From positions 1 to 19,037 of the forward strand of contig CADBQT010000159.1 of the NCBI GenBank assembly GCA_902796875.1: 19,037 nucleotides of DNA, in the 5' to 3' direction. The notes beneath the pieces are model-generated. The model ran no database searches. It was not told where the DNA came from and saw nothing but the letters and a program-made list of their open reading frames with translations. Positions within the stretch are counted from its first letter, which is position 1. Each line of letters begins with the position of its first letter. The stretch comes from an uncultured Eubacteriales bacterium. Lineage in GTDB: Bacteria > Bacillota > Clostridia > Peptostreptococcales > Anaerovoracaceae. This document shows positions 1 through 8,437 of the stretch, in pieces. The translations under genes and the position numbers were made by a program.

Positions 1-1122
1 CCGCACCGGCTTCAGGATCCCCTGGAGGAGTTTCATCAGGGTGCTCTTGCCTACGCCGTTTCCCCCGAGGAGGCAGTAGATCCCGCCTCGGCGGATCTGC
101 AGGTTCAGGTCCCGGACGATATCCGGTCCGGTCTTATCATAGCGAAACCAAAGGCCCTTCGCCGAAACGACGACCGGCGTTTCGCCTCCGGGAGCTCTGG
201 CTCCGGCTCCGGCCGTTTCCCGGGCCGCCTCCCTGCTCCCGGTATCCTCCCAGGGCATGGTCACTCCCGCCGGATCCCGGCCCTTCATCTTATCCCTGAG
301 CCATAGCCGGCCTTCCCGAACGGTCAGGGGGCTTTTCCCGCCTTTCCCTTCGCCCGACTCAGCCGAATAGTAGATCCTGGTGACGGTCGGAAGCCCGGTA
401 AACATGGGATGATCCAGCGACTTCAGCCGGCCCCCGATCTCTCTGGGAGTATCCAGGGCCAGGATTTTCCCCTCGTCCATCACCATCACCCGGTCGGCCA
501 TGGTGAAGGCCTCCTCCAGCCGGTGTTCCGACATGATGACCGTCACCCCCAGGTCGCGGTTGATCTTGTGTACGGTCCGGAGAAACTCCGATGCAGCGAT
601 GGGATCCAGCTGGGAAGTGGGCTCATCCAGGATCAGCAGCTTCGGCTGCATCACCATGATGGACGCCAGGTTCAGCAGTTGCTTTTGCCCGCCGGAGAGC
701 TGATCCACATCCCGGCGAAACCACTCCTGAATATCGAAATAGCTGGCCATCTCCGCCACCCGCCGGCGAATGGCGCCGCCGGCCAGCCCCAGGCTCTCCA
801 GCCCGAAGGCCAGCTCGTGCCACACCTTGTCTGTGACGATCTGGTTGTCCGGGTTCTGCTGGACGAATCCGATCTCCGCCGCATTCACCCGGTCGTCCAG
901 CTCCTCCACCGGCTCTCCGTAATAGAGGGTGCTTCCCTCCAGACGGCCGTAGGGGATCAGGTTCTTTTTCAGCTGGCGGAGAAGGGTGGTTTTGCCGCAG
1001 CCCGACTTGCCGCAGAGCAGCACAAACTCCGCCTCTTCCACGGAAAAAGAGACGTCGGAAAGGACAGGTCCTTCCTTCATCGGATACGTGAAGGTCAGAT
1101 GGTCACATCGGATCGCTTCCAT
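1..1122 (-). CDS. ECF transporter ATP-binding protein with two fused ATPase domains (partial, 3' end outside window)
   Basis: Energises an energy-coupling factor (ECF) vitamin/metal importer at the cytoplasmic face of the membrane. The 374 visible residues hold a complete first ABC ATPase: Walker A GKSGCGKTT (38-46), Q-loop QQNPDNQ (88-94, the QNPD form usual in ECF/CbiO ATPases), signature LSGGQ (142-146), Walker B LLILDEP (162-168) and switch His200. A linker of about 100 residues follows. A second ABC domain starts near 315 with its own Walker A (GNGVGKST, 354-361) and is cut by the window edge. Two ATPases in one chain match CbiO/YkoD-like fused EcfA proteins. The start at 1122 is chosen because AGGAGA lies just upstream; it overlaps the end of the permease gene by 28 nt, so the two are probably translationally coupled. 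ECF membership is firm from motifs and the neighbouring EcfT; the substrate is not shown by this gene. Confidence 0.93.
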   Translation of the reverse strand, partial: MEAIRCDHLTFTYPMKEGPVLSDVSFSVEEAEFVLLCGKSGCGKTTLLRQLKKNLIPYGRLEGSTLYYGEPVEELDDRVNAAEIGFVQQNPDNQIVTDKVWHELAFGLESLGLAGGAIRRRVAEMASYFDIQEWFRRDVDQLSGGQKQLLNLASIMVMQPKLLILDEPTSQLDPIAASEFLRTVHKINRDLGVTVIMSEHRLEEAFTMADRVMVMDEGKILALDTPREIGGRLKSLDHPMFTGLPTVTRIYYSAESGEGKGGKSPLTVREGRLWLRDKMKGRDPAGVTMPWEDTGSREAARETAGAGARAPGGETPVVVSAKGLWFRYDKTGPDIVRDLNLQIRRGGIYCLLGGNGVGKSTLMKLLQGILKPVR

Positions 1123-2012
1123 TTTCGTTCTCCTGCTATATCGACCACCACCGGCGTCGCCAGAAGGGCTGCGAAAGCCGCCAGCGTCACGGCAGTGAGC
1201 CAGTCAAAGGGATGCATCTGATAGGATGGATAAAACCACACCTCCGTTTTCTTCATGGCCCATCCGACGGCGCAGATCGTGCCCAGAGCGATCAGCCAGG
1301 CCTCGGCGATGACATCTCTCCGGTCAAACCGGTAAAGATGAAAGCTGGTTCTTCCCCGCAGGCCGTAGCCTCTGGCCTCCATGGAATCGGCGCTCTCGAT
1401 GGAGGACTCCAAAGACCAGGAGATCAGAATGGACACGTTTTTCCCCGTCCTCCTCAGCCGCCGGAGCAACGGCGGCTTTTTTCCGTTCTCTTCCGGCGCC
1501 CAAAGGCACTGCTGGCCCATGGCCACCTCCCGGTACCGCTGCCGGAGCAGGGGAATGTAGCGGAAGATCATGGACAGGGTCAGTCCCATCACCGGAGCCG
1601 CCCGTCCGAACAGATAGATCAGTTTTTCCGCCGTCATGATCACGTTGAAGCTGGTGAACCAGATGACCACGGATCCCAGCATGACCGCCGCGCTGATGCC
1701 GTAGATCAGAGCTTCCGCCGTCACGGCGTTTCCCCGGAGATAAAACAGCACCGTTTCCCCGTCGTGAACGAATATTACGTTGATCAGGGCCATGACCAGG
1801 ACGATCCAGAACAGAAGGATCAGGTTGGTCCGGATCACCGGTGTACCCTTCAGCAGCACCGAGTACACCCAGGCCAGGGCAAAGGTCACCCCGAGAAACC
1901 AGGGAGACATGGAAAACATGGTCAAACCGATAGCGAGAACGTAATAGGTCAGATTCACTACGGGATGGAATTCCGAGAAAGTGGAATTTCCTTTCAGCCC
2001 TTCAGCGGACAT
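1095..2012 (-). CDS. ecfT: ECF transporter transmembrane component (EcfT/CbiQ-like)
   Basis: Membrane scaffold of an ECF importer, linking the ATPases to a substrate-binding S component. The 305-residue protein opens with FHPVVNLTYY (15-24), typical of EcfT N-termini. It has hydrophobic segments near 20-56, 62-81, 99-120, 140-156, 236-252 and 270-292. Its cytoplasmic coupling region carries EARG (212-215), the conserved Ala-Arg-Gly motif by which EcfT docks on the ATPases. Length is a little above the usual 260-270 residues. An in-frame start lies farther upstream (2126), but the ATG at 2012 is preferred: it overlaps the upstream stop as TGATG, follows a purine-rich stretch, and gives a protein that starts where the family starts. 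The next gene is the double ATPase, so these form a T-A module. No S component is encoded in the window; it may lie beyond position 1 or elsewhere in the genome. Confidence 0.92.
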   Translation of the reverse strand: MSAEGLKGNSTFSEFHPVVNLTYYVLAIGLTMFSMSPWFLGVTFALAWVYSVLLKGTPVIRTNLILLFWIVLVMALINVIFVHDGETVLFYLRGNAVTAEALIYGISAAVMLGSVVIWFTSFNVIMTAEKLIYLFGRAAPVMGLTLSMIFRYIPLLRQRYREVAMGQQCLWAPEENGKKPPLLRRLRRTGKNVSILISWSLESSIESADSMEARGYGLRGRTSFHLYRFDRRDVIAEAWLIALGTICAVGWAMKKTEVWFYPSYQMHPFDWLTAVTLAAFAALLATPVVVDIAGERKWKRSDVTI

Positions 2013-2569
2013 CACTCTTCCCCCTCTCCCCCAGAACCGGTTTCCACAGCCTTTCCCTTTTTCGTGTAATCTACAACATATACCCACCGGATCCGGTCGC
2101 CGCCCGTCAGTTTGACCTCCGAGCATCCGTACTCCGGCATTTTCCCGTTGACCTCGTAGGTCCAGCCGCTTCGGCTGCCGGCGTCTTTTTCGTAGAGATG
2201 GGCGATGCCTTCAACATACCGGCTGCCGTAGACGGGGGATTCGGAGCTTTCCAGGTGGATCTTATTCTCCCGGCAGACGGACTGGAGGCAGTCGTACACC
2301 GTTTCCCCTTCCCGGAAATGGTGATCGGTGGGCGGGAGGATCTCCCCGTCCTCAGGGAGGCTTCCCTTCAGGGCTTCCTTTTCCAGGGCATCCGGATCTG
2401 CGGTCAGTTCCCCGCAGGTGATCTCGATGTTTACCGTGCCGCCCCCCGTTCCAGGTCCGCCGGACAGCCATCCAAAAAGAACGCACAGAATGATCGCCGC
2501 CCCAAAGGCAGCGATCACTCTGCGTCGGATTTTCTTCTGTTTTGATCTACTGCGCAGATTCTGTTCCAT
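2012..2569 (-). CDS. Membrane-anchored DUF4430 (transcobalamin C-terminal-like) protein
   Basis: 185 residues. A basic N-terminus (RSRSKQKKIRRR) is followed by one membrane segment (about 17-36), a short Gly-rich linker and an extracellular DUF4430 domain (about 46-168). The domain is recognised from SGWTYEVNGKMPEYGCSEV (134-152) followed by LTGGDRIRWVYV, the 'GW.Y.VNG ... L..GD.I.W.Y' pattern of the family. Four Cys (52, 94, 99, 149) could form disulfides. In animal intrinsic factor and transcobalamin this domain type forms the C-terminal half that closes over cobalamin; in bacteria its ligands are mostly undefined. The gene starts 9 nt after the propeller gene with AGGTGA as ribosome binding site and its stop overlaps the permease start (TGATG), so it is co-translated with the ECF core. 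I infer it is an extracellular ligand-handling partner of that transporter. Confidence 0.88.
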   Translation of the reverse strand: MEQNLRSRSKQKKIRRRVIAAFGAAIILCVLFGWLSGGPGTGGGTVNIEITCGELTADPDALEKEALKGSLPEDGEILPPTDHHFREGETVYDCLQSVCRENKIHLESSESPVYGSRYVEGIAHLYEKDAGSRSGWTYEVNGKMPEYGCSEVKLTGGDRIRWVYVVDYTKKGKAVETGSGGEGEE

Positions 2570-2578
2570 GAAGGGTCA

Positions 2579-5500
2579 TCACCTGGTTTTCACACTCTTC
2601 AGCAAGGGCTGGCCGTAGTAGGTCTTCCCCCCGTAGACCCTGTAGGGCGTAGCCTGAATGTAATACAGGGTTCTGGCCTTCAGCTTCGTTACCGTCACCC
2701 TGGTCTTCTTGACCTTCATGGTTTTGCACCCGGCCAGGGTCTTTTTCGTTCCGTACTGGATCCGGTAGCCGGTGGCGCCGGTGACCTTGTTTACCGTCAC
2801 CTTGACGGATTTCTTCGCCGGCGTCAGCTTCAGGGTGTTCCGGGAGACCATACAGTAGCGCAGGGTGCTGTACTTACCCTGGCCCCCGCTGTTGATGGCG
2901 GCCACCCGCACATCGTAGATGGCGTTAGCCTTCAGCCCTGTAATGGTATAGGTCTTCGCCTTCACCACCTTGGAGGACCAGGTTTTCGCCCCGGCCCTTC
3001 TCCAGGACACCCGGTAAGACGTCGCCGTTTTGGTCGCGGCCCACTTGGCCGTGATCTTCCTGCCTGAGGCGTTGACGGTGGTGGCCAGGCCCGTCGGCGC
3101 CGCCGGTACCGCCTTCCTGGTCGTCGGCTTGGTGGTCGGCTTGGTGGTCGGCTTAGTGGTCGGCTGGGTCGGTACGGGGGACTTGTCGATGGTAAGCGTC
3201 CAGCTGCCGGTCTCCCCCTTTATTCCGTTCTTCAGGGCGTAGGCCTTGATGGTGTATACCTTCTTTGCCCCGCTCGCCGCCGTCAGAGACAGGGCTCGGG
3301 TGTATTCCTGGGTCCCTTCCTGGCCGGTGATGGTGTAGTAGATCGATGCCCCTGGCACCGGAGAGGTCAGGGTTACGGTCTGATCTGTTTTGTAGGTCCC
3401 CGCCCCGGGACTGATCCGGGGTTTGCCCAGCGCTGTCGCTTCTATGCCCACCGGCAGATAGACCCGCAGGGTGTTCCCCCGGTCATCGGTGCCCTCCGGC
3501 AGTACGGCAGTCCCCCGCAGAAGGAACTGCTGAGCTCTGAGGTCGCTGGGATCGTAGGGAAGGTCCTCCGTGTCATCCCACCGGATCGGGGTGTTGATCG
3601 ATTCTCCGTCGGTCATATCCACCCTGGCCTGAAGCGGCTGAAGCATGTCCAGCAGGGTATCGGAGTTCGTTCCGCCGGGCAGAGCACCAAAGGCACCTGT
3701 ATCGGCTCCGGTCAGACTGACGCTTCCCGGCGCCCGGGAAACACCTGTCGTCTGTCCTGCAGGCTCCCGCATATCCACCGTGTATTCAAATGTCATGGGC
3801 GCGCTCTTCTTCCTTCCCTCGGCGCAGGCGATGGCCCGGATCTTCAGGGTGGTCAGCTTTCCTTCTTCTCCGACCTGGATCGGATCGGAATACACCGTTC
3901 CGCTGGTCGTGGTCGGCGCATCCAGATCGTCGCCGATCTCCCCGACAACGTACCGGATGTCCGCATTCACGTCTCCGGCGTGGAGGGTGACGGCAATGGG
4001 CTCATCGTAGGTTCCCGGACGCAGAGAAGCCTCCGGCTTGTTCAGTTCCGCCCGGTCCACCACGACCTTGACGGGAGTTCTCCGGTCTGCTTCCTCATAG
4101 GTCACCCAGATGATCGCTTCTCCCGGGTCTCCTGCCGCAGACGCTGTGCCGGCAGCATCCACCGTCACCACATCCTGGTCGGTGGTCTCAAAGGTACACC
4201 GGCCCGTCACATCCTGACCTTCATAGGTTGCCTTAAGGGATGCAGTCTGCTCCGCCCCCGTTGTATACAGATTCAGGCTGGCAGGGGTCACCGTCAGGGG
4301 CGTTTTCCCGATGGCCAGAATTTCCTCGTCGCTGCTCCTCACCAAGGTGACGTGATAGACCCTGGTCACCTTCCCGCTAGGGGAAGTGACCTCGATATCC
4401 ACTTCCGCCGAATTGGCGCCTTTCACCCAGTAGACCGGCACACGACGGTTGCTTCCGGCCTTCGGGAGGGATCCGTCTGTGTTCAGCGTGCTGCCTGGGG
4501 CCGCATTGGCGGCCGGCAGGACCCTCCAGGTGGCTTCCGGGTCAGCCGTCTCCGGCCAGATGTTCAAAAACCCTTTCGTTCCGGAATACGTCTTGCTGAC
4601 GTACTCACTGATATCGGCGTCAAATGCCGGGTCGAACCCGATCTGCTCAGACGCTTTGGTGTTGTTGCTGTTGATGGTCAGGTCCGCCAGACTCGCGTTG
4701 TTGGAGGCGGAAGATACATGCAGGGTGTAGTTCCTGCTCCACTCCCTGTCTCCGATGGTCCTGCTGACCCTGACGGGGATATCTGTCACGTCCTCTCCGA
4801 GAGGGATCTGCATCCGGCCGCCGTTCCAGGTACTGCCGTTGATCTCCACCGTCATGCCCTCCGGTGCGGTGGGCTTCACCCCTACGGATGTGGCGCCATT
4901 GGGGGCCTGCAGATAGTAGTTCAACGTTCCCGACTCGAAGGGAGCGCTCCACTGGATCTCTTTTTCTTCGCAGGTCACGCTGATGTTTTCGAGATAAACC
5001 TTGTTTATGGCTACGGCCATCAGATTGCCGCTGTCATTCTTGTAATAGATGGTCCCCTCCCGGTCACAGCACAGAGGACTGATACAGTACTGCTGCATCT
5101 CCTTTTCGGGGCGGAAAAGGATCCGGGCATTCTGGTGATCATCTTCCGCAGCGTCCGGCGAGTCCTCAAAGTAGTAGATCCCTCCGGGGAAGGCGTTGTA
5201 CGTAAAGTACAGCCGCACCTTGCCGTCGGTCTGTTCCGTCACAGTGGAAAGGATCGGCGCCGCCTGGGGATATCCGGCAATGGGCACCGTATAGATCAGG
5301 GACTGGCTGGAAAGGGTCGCGTCATCCCGGATCACGGCGAACATGTGCCCTCCATCGGCGCTGAACTGGCCGCCGGAACCGGCGGCGCCCACGTAGATCC
5401 GGCCGTTATGCACCACCGGCGAGGAAGTCATCATGGAATCCCCTTCGCCGTTGACAAAGTTGTTGTTGGCGTCACGGATCCGTTCCTTCAGCTGGATCCA

Positions 5501-6433
5501 GGAGACCTGGCTGAACTTCCCGTCAGCGCCAAAGGATGCCTTGTACAGCCGGCCGCCTTTGGTGACGAAATAGATCTTTCCCTGATGATAGACCACGGAG
5601 CTGCGGATGTCTCCCTTGACCCCGGTGATCCGATCCACCACCTGGCCGGTTCTGCGGTCGAAGCAGTAGGCGATGGCCGTTTCCGGGAAGCTTCCATCAC
5701 CTGCCTCGGAAAAGGTGTTGTTGGCTCCGTCATCGGAACCCACCACCACGTAGTTGTCGTTCACGTAGGCGCCGGCCCAGTAAAACCCGTGGGGCGGCTC
5801 TCCGTTTTTCGAAGGCAGGAAGGACCACTTCTCCTCCCCGGTGTCCGCGTCCAGGCAGAAGAAAGCGCCGTCATCCGCTTCCCCCTCCCAGATCCCCGTA
5901 TAGACCAGTCCTCCTCTGCAGGCGATGGGGGACAGGGTCTGGTTGTATTTGTATTCTTTGGAGATCCACTTGCTCTCCAGGGTGTCCGCGTCCAGACACT
6001 GGACCCGTCCGTTCATCACCGGGACGTAGATCTGATCCTTCTCCGGATCGTAAGTGATGGGGTTCATGGCGTAGCTGACGTTCAGTTTCAGCTTGACGCT
6101 CTGCTGTACAGTCTCCCCGGTATTCTTGTTGATCTTGTACACGTGCTGATTGGAGGCTGTGATCAGGTACCCGTCAATGATCAGGGGCGGTGTAAAGGAT
6201 GTGGTATATCCGCTCACCATCTGACGGCTCCACTTCAATGCCGTTTCATCGTAGTTCATCGGTGCGGGGATGTTCCCGACCACACCGTTGTTTTCCTCGC
6301 TGTTCTGGTACCTTCCCCATTCGATATCCCGATCTGCTGCCCATACCGGGGACTGAACGCCGGCCCAAACAAAAAAAGCAGCAGCCAAAACCAGAATGAC
6401 TGCAGCCAGCGTTTTATTCTTTGTTCCCTTCAT
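2579..6433 (-). CDS. Large exported PQQ-like beta-propeller protein with cadherin-like, Ig-like, chitobiase-C and Fn3 domains
   Basis: 1284 residues. Signal peptide 1-32 (cleavage near VWA/AD). A PQQ/BamB-like beta-propeller (about 55-480) shows repeated 'G.VY....G..CLDADTGEEKW' blades (as at 143-154 and 193-203). Then come two cadherin-like beta-sandwiches (about 485-575 and 582-699), a Big_2-type Ig domain (709-792), a chitobiase/HEX C-terminal-type domain (797-887), a Big_4-like domain (930-1000), a second chitobiase-C-type domain (1003-1085), a Pro-Thr linker (1088-1107) and two Fn3 domains (1111-1190, 1200-1284), the last strongly basic. No sortase motif or C-terminal membrane helix is present. 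The start at 6433 follows AGGTGG at good spacing and begins the signal peptide; the open frame extends upstream to 6508 but across the promoter. It is the first gene of the operon DUF4430-ecfT-ATPase, so a role as surface scaffold or receptor for that transporter is inferred. No enzymatic motif was recognised. Confidence 0.9.
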   Translation of the reverse strand: MKGTKNKTLAAVILVLAAAFFVWAGVQSPVWAADRDIEWGRYQNSEENNGVVGNIPAPMNYDETALKWSRQMVSGYTTSFTPPLIIDGYLITASNQHVYKINKNTGETVQQSVKLKLNVSYAMNPITYDPEKDQIYVPVMNGRVQCLDADTLESKWISKEYKYNQTLSPIACRGGLVYTGIWEGEADDGAFFCLDADTGEEKWSFLPSKNGEPPHGFYWAGAYVNDNYVVVGSDDGANNTFSEAGDGSFPETAIAYCFDRRTGQVVDRITGVKGDIRSSVVYHQGKIYFVTKGGRLYKASFGADGKFSQVSWIQLKERIRDANNNFVNGEGDSMMTSSPVVHNGRIYVGAAGSGGQFSADGGHMFAVIRDDATLSSQSLIYTVPIAGYPQAAPILSTVTEQTDGKVRLYFTYNAFPGGIYYFEDSPDAAEDDHQNARILFRPEKEMQQYCISPLCCDREGTIYYKNDSGNLMAVAINKVYLENISVTCEEKEIQWSAPFESGTLNYYLQAPNGATSVGVKPTAPEGMTVEINGSTWNGGRMQIPLGEDVTDIPVRVSRTIGDREWSRNYTLHVSSASNNASLADLTINSNNTKASEQIGFDPAFDADISEYVSKTYSGTKGFLNIWPETADPEATWRVLPAANAAPGSTLNTDGSLPKAGSNRRVPVYWVKGANSAEVDIEVTSPSGKVTRVYHVTLVRSSDEEILAIGKTPLTVTPASLNLYTTGAEQTASLKATYEGQDVTGRCTFETTDQDVVTVDAAGTASAAGDPGEAIIWVTYEEADRRTPVKVVVDRAELNKPEASLRPGTYDEPIAVTLHAGDVNADIRYVVGEIGDDLDAPTTTSGTVYSDPIQVGEEGKLTTLKIRAIACAEGRKKSAPMTFEYTVDMREPAGQTTGVSRAPGSVSLTGADTGAFGALPGGTNSDTLLDMLQPLQARVDMTDGESINTPIRWDDTEDLPYDPSDLRAQQFLLRGTAVLPEGTDDRGNTLRVYLPVGIEATALGKPRISPGAGTYKTDQTVTLTSPVPGASIYYTITGQEGTQEYTRALSLTAASGAKKVYTIKAYALKNGIKGETGSWTLTIDKSPVPTQPTTKPTTKPTTKPTTRKAVPAAPTGLATTVNASGRKITAKWAATKTATSYRVSWRRAGAKTWSSKVVKAKTYTITGLKANAIYDVRVAAINSGGQGKYSTLRYCMVSRNTLKLTPAKKSVKVTVNKVTGATGYRIQYGTKKTLAGCKTMKVKKTRVTVTKLKARTLYYIQATPYRVYGGKTYYGQPLLKSVKTR
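3113..3172 (-). repeat. 12-bp coding repeat encoding a Pro-Thr-Thr-Lys linker
   Basis: Near-identical 12-bp units (GGTCGGCTTGGT as read on the plus strand) encode PTTK repeats at residues 1088-1107 of the propeller protein, separating the adhesive-type domains from the two C-terminal Fn3 domains. Such Pro/Thr stretches act as extended linkers in Gram-positive surface proteins. The near-perfect nucleotide repeat suggests slippage-driven length change. Confidence 0.8.
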
Positions 6434-6478
6434 GTCTCCACCTCGATGCATATCGGTGATGTCCGCCAATACACCTCG

Positions 6479-6507
6479 ATTATACATGACCGGGGAGCGT
6501 TTGTACA
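6479..6507 (-). promoter_or_regulatory. Sigma-A-type promoter of the propeller-DUF4430-ECF operon
   Basis: On the minus strand TGTACA (6507-6502) and TATAAT (6484-6479) are separated by 17 bp. Transcription would start near 6472, giving a leader of about 38 nt before the ATG at 6433. The region upstream is A-rich. The perfect -10, ideal spacer and position between two genes support it. Confidence 0.7.
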
Positions 6508-6517
6508 TTCCTATTTC

Positions 6518-6524
6518 GTTATCT
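6518..6524 (-). promoter_or_regulatory. AGATAAC box upstream of the propeller operon promoter
   Basis: AGATAAC on the minus strand ends exactly 10 bp before the -35 element, preceded by an A-tract. The same heptamer at the same distance lies upstream of the promoter at 15870-15898. A shared activator site is inferred; the binding protein is unknown. Confidence 0.45.
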
Positions 6525-6557
6525 TTTTTTGTATGTTTTTATCCGTCAAGGTCGGCT

Positions 6558-8417
6558 TTATCCGATCAGGGGAACGTGAAACAGAAGCTTTTCTCTCTGC
6601 CAGGTGACAAAAGTCCTGCGGTTCATGTCCACCCGGGACCGGTTCTCCGCGATCCACCCACCGAAGGCGTACCGGGTAAGAAGGCGGAAGGCGTCTTCCA
6701 GACTGTCCAGGTCCGACTGAGCGGGGGTCATGAACACAGCGTATCGGCCCCCTTCGATCCGCTCCAGATGGAGGCCGTGGGTCCTGATCTGCATCCGCAG
6801 CTCTTCCCGGTCTGCCGTATTCCTCACCATAGCCCCAAGGTAATAGGGATAGTGGACCTCTCCACCCTCGATGATGGGTTCATTCCCCCAGAGGAATACC
6901 TTCTTCCGGTTGCTTTTGCTCCCGGAAAGAAACCGTCTTAAGGGCTTCAGCGCTGCGGACTCTTCCTGAAACCAGCCGGAGGCCAGGGCCGAAGGATCCG
7001 ATGTCCCCCCCTCGTCTGCCCGGGACCGGATCTCCTCCATCACCGCCTGAAAGGGACGGACCTTACGGACAGAATAGGTCACCTCATCCCGATTGCTCTC
7101 ATAAAGCTCCATCAGATCGGGCAGTTCGATCTCACGGGGTTCCAGACGAAAAGGCTCATCGGGGAAGGCCGTGTCGTACTGCTCCCGGAAGTGATCCCAG
7201 GAGGTGAATCCGTACCGTGCCAGGATCTCTTCCCCTCTGCCGGCCCCATCGCCCGGTATCTCACCCAGCTCTCTGACCGCCAGATACAGCTTCCGCCGCA
7301 GGACGTATTCCGCCGGGGTGATCCCGTAGTACAGGGTGAACACCTCCCGGTAATCCCAGGGGTAGTATCCCGCCAGCCGGGCCAGGGATTCGGTGGAAAG
7401 GGGCTCGGTGATGTGGCTGTCGATGTAGCCGGCCCAGGAGGACACGCTCCAGTCCTTTTTCTTCAGGGAGCCGGAGCTTTCCATTCCCGCCCGCAGGGGG
7501 AGATAGAGACAGACGCGGTCTTCGGTGAACCGCTCATAGGTAAAGCCCATGACGTCGGTGGCTTTGCGGTTCGCGGGGATCCACTCCCGAAAAGCGAATC
7601 TGGCCATGATCCTGGACATCAGCGGGATCCGACTTTCGTCCTCAGGCCGGGGGTAGGAAAACACCACATAGTTTCCCCCCTGGATCTGCAGGTCCACCTG
7701 GGTGGATTTCGGGGTTCGTCCGGCGGTTCCGGGGATCACGATCAGATCCGTCTCCTCGGTCACCGGCCCATAGACATAGTGCAGCTTTTCCTGGGGATCG
7801 TGCCACCAGATACCCACGTCGTCTCCGCTGGCTTCCGGAGGTTTTTTTCCAAAGGCAAAGGAAACGGTCTCCATCAGAGAGAACCGCTTTCCCTCCGGCA
7901 GCAGGAGAGGCCTGCCGGTGATCCGCAGGGCATGGACGCTCCGGTACTCGACGTCGATCTTCACCCCTTCCACTTCTTCCCGCAAAGGCATGTCGGGGAC
8001 TTCGTAGTTCCCCTCGTTGAATTCCAGGGGAGAGACCCCGATCTCCCGCTTGAAAGCCCGGGAAAAGGCCTGGGGATTGGCATAACAAAAGGTCTGCCAG
8101 AGGTTTCTCGGATAGGGCCTGCCGCTGATTTCCCGGGCCGCCGCCCGCAGCCGCAGCCGGTTCATGTATTTGGCAAAGGGGCACCCGAAATAGGCCGGAA
8201 AGGCTCTCCGGAAGTATCCGGCTCCATACCCTGCCGCTTCCGCTGCCGCCTCCAGGCTGCAGTCCTCGGCGGTGAGGTTCTCCAGCATATAGGTCAGGGC
8301 CCGTTCCATCTTCCGCATCCGCTTCAGCTGCACGTGGTCAAGGGGATAGTCCTCGCTCAGAACGCTGTCGTAAACGGTGCCCCCCTTCGTCCTGTTTTGG
8401 ATCGTTTTCTTTTTCAT
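6558..8417 (-). CDS. Tandemly duplicated AraC-family transcriptional regulator with two GyrI-like effector domains
   Basis: 619 residues, about twice the length of a Rob/SoxS-type regulator with effector domain. Unit 1: AraC HTH (about 37-133; 'SLEAAAEAAGYGAGYFRRAF', then 'PQAFSRAFKREIGVSPLEF') and a GyrI/AraC-E-bind-like effector domain (about 151-312). Unit 2: a second AraC-type HTH (about 323-418; 'STESLARLAGYYPWDYREVF', then 'GFTSWDHFREQY') and a second effector domain (about 445-619). The two effector domains end alike: 'GGNYVVF...FAFREWI' at 247-280 and 'GGRYAVF...YAFGGWI' at 556-590, which indicates an internal duplication. HTH 2 is more diverged and may bind DNA weakly. The ATG at 8417 lies about 14 nt after the predicted transcription start with a short AAAGAGAG ribosome site. 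It sits between two surface-protein operons and most likely controls one or both; the inducer is unknown. Confidence 0.88.
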   Translation of the reverse strand: MKKKTIQNRTKGGTVYDSVLSEDYPLDHVQLKRMRKMERALTYMLENLTAEDCSLEAAAEAAGYGAGYFRRAFPAYFGCPFAKYMNRLRLRAAAREISGRPYPRNLWQTFCYANPQAFSRAFKREIGVSPLEFNEGNYEVPDMPLREEVEGVKIDVEYRSVHALRITGRPLLLPEGKRFSLMETVSFAFGKKPPEASGDDVGIWWHDPQEKLHYVYGPVTEETDLIVIPGTAGRTPKSTQVDLQIQGGNYVVFSYPRPEDESRIPLMSRIMARFAFREWIPANRKATDVMGFTYERFTEDRVCLYLPLRAGMESSGSLKKKDWSVSSWAGYIDSHITEPLSTESLARLAGYYPWDYREVFTLYYGITPAEYVLRRKLYLAVRELGEIPGDGAGRGEEILARYGFTSWDHFREQYDTAFPDEPFRLEPREIELPDLMELYESNRDEVTYSVRKVRPFQAVMEEIRSRADEGGTSDPSALASGWFQEESAALKPLRRFLSGSKSNRKKVFLWGNEPIIEGGEVHYPYYLGAMVRNTADREELRMQIRTHGLHLERIEGGRYAVFMTPAQSDLDSLEDAFRLLTRYAFGGWIAENRSRVDMNRRTFVTWQREKLLFHVPLIG

Positions 8418-8437
8418 GTTCGTCTCTCTTTGTCATC

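Noticed and set aside
2013..2126. Upstream start of the EcfT protein at 2126
   Set aside because: It would overlap the DUF4430 gene by over 100 nt and add a non-family N-terminus; the TGATG start at 2012 fits the family.
6434..6508. Upstream start of the propeller protein at 6508
   Set aside because: This would include the -10 and -35 boxes in the coding region; the ATG at 6433 has AGGTGG and starts a normal signal peptide.
3980..6607. Long open frame of 875 codons on the plus strand
   Set aside because: It lies antisense to the propeller gene, has no ribosome binding site or recognisable domain, and is His/Gly/Arg-rich as expected for a shadow of a GC-rich gene. The same applies to the plus-strand frames at 10182-11999, 8748-10178, 7191-8444 and 12900-14231.
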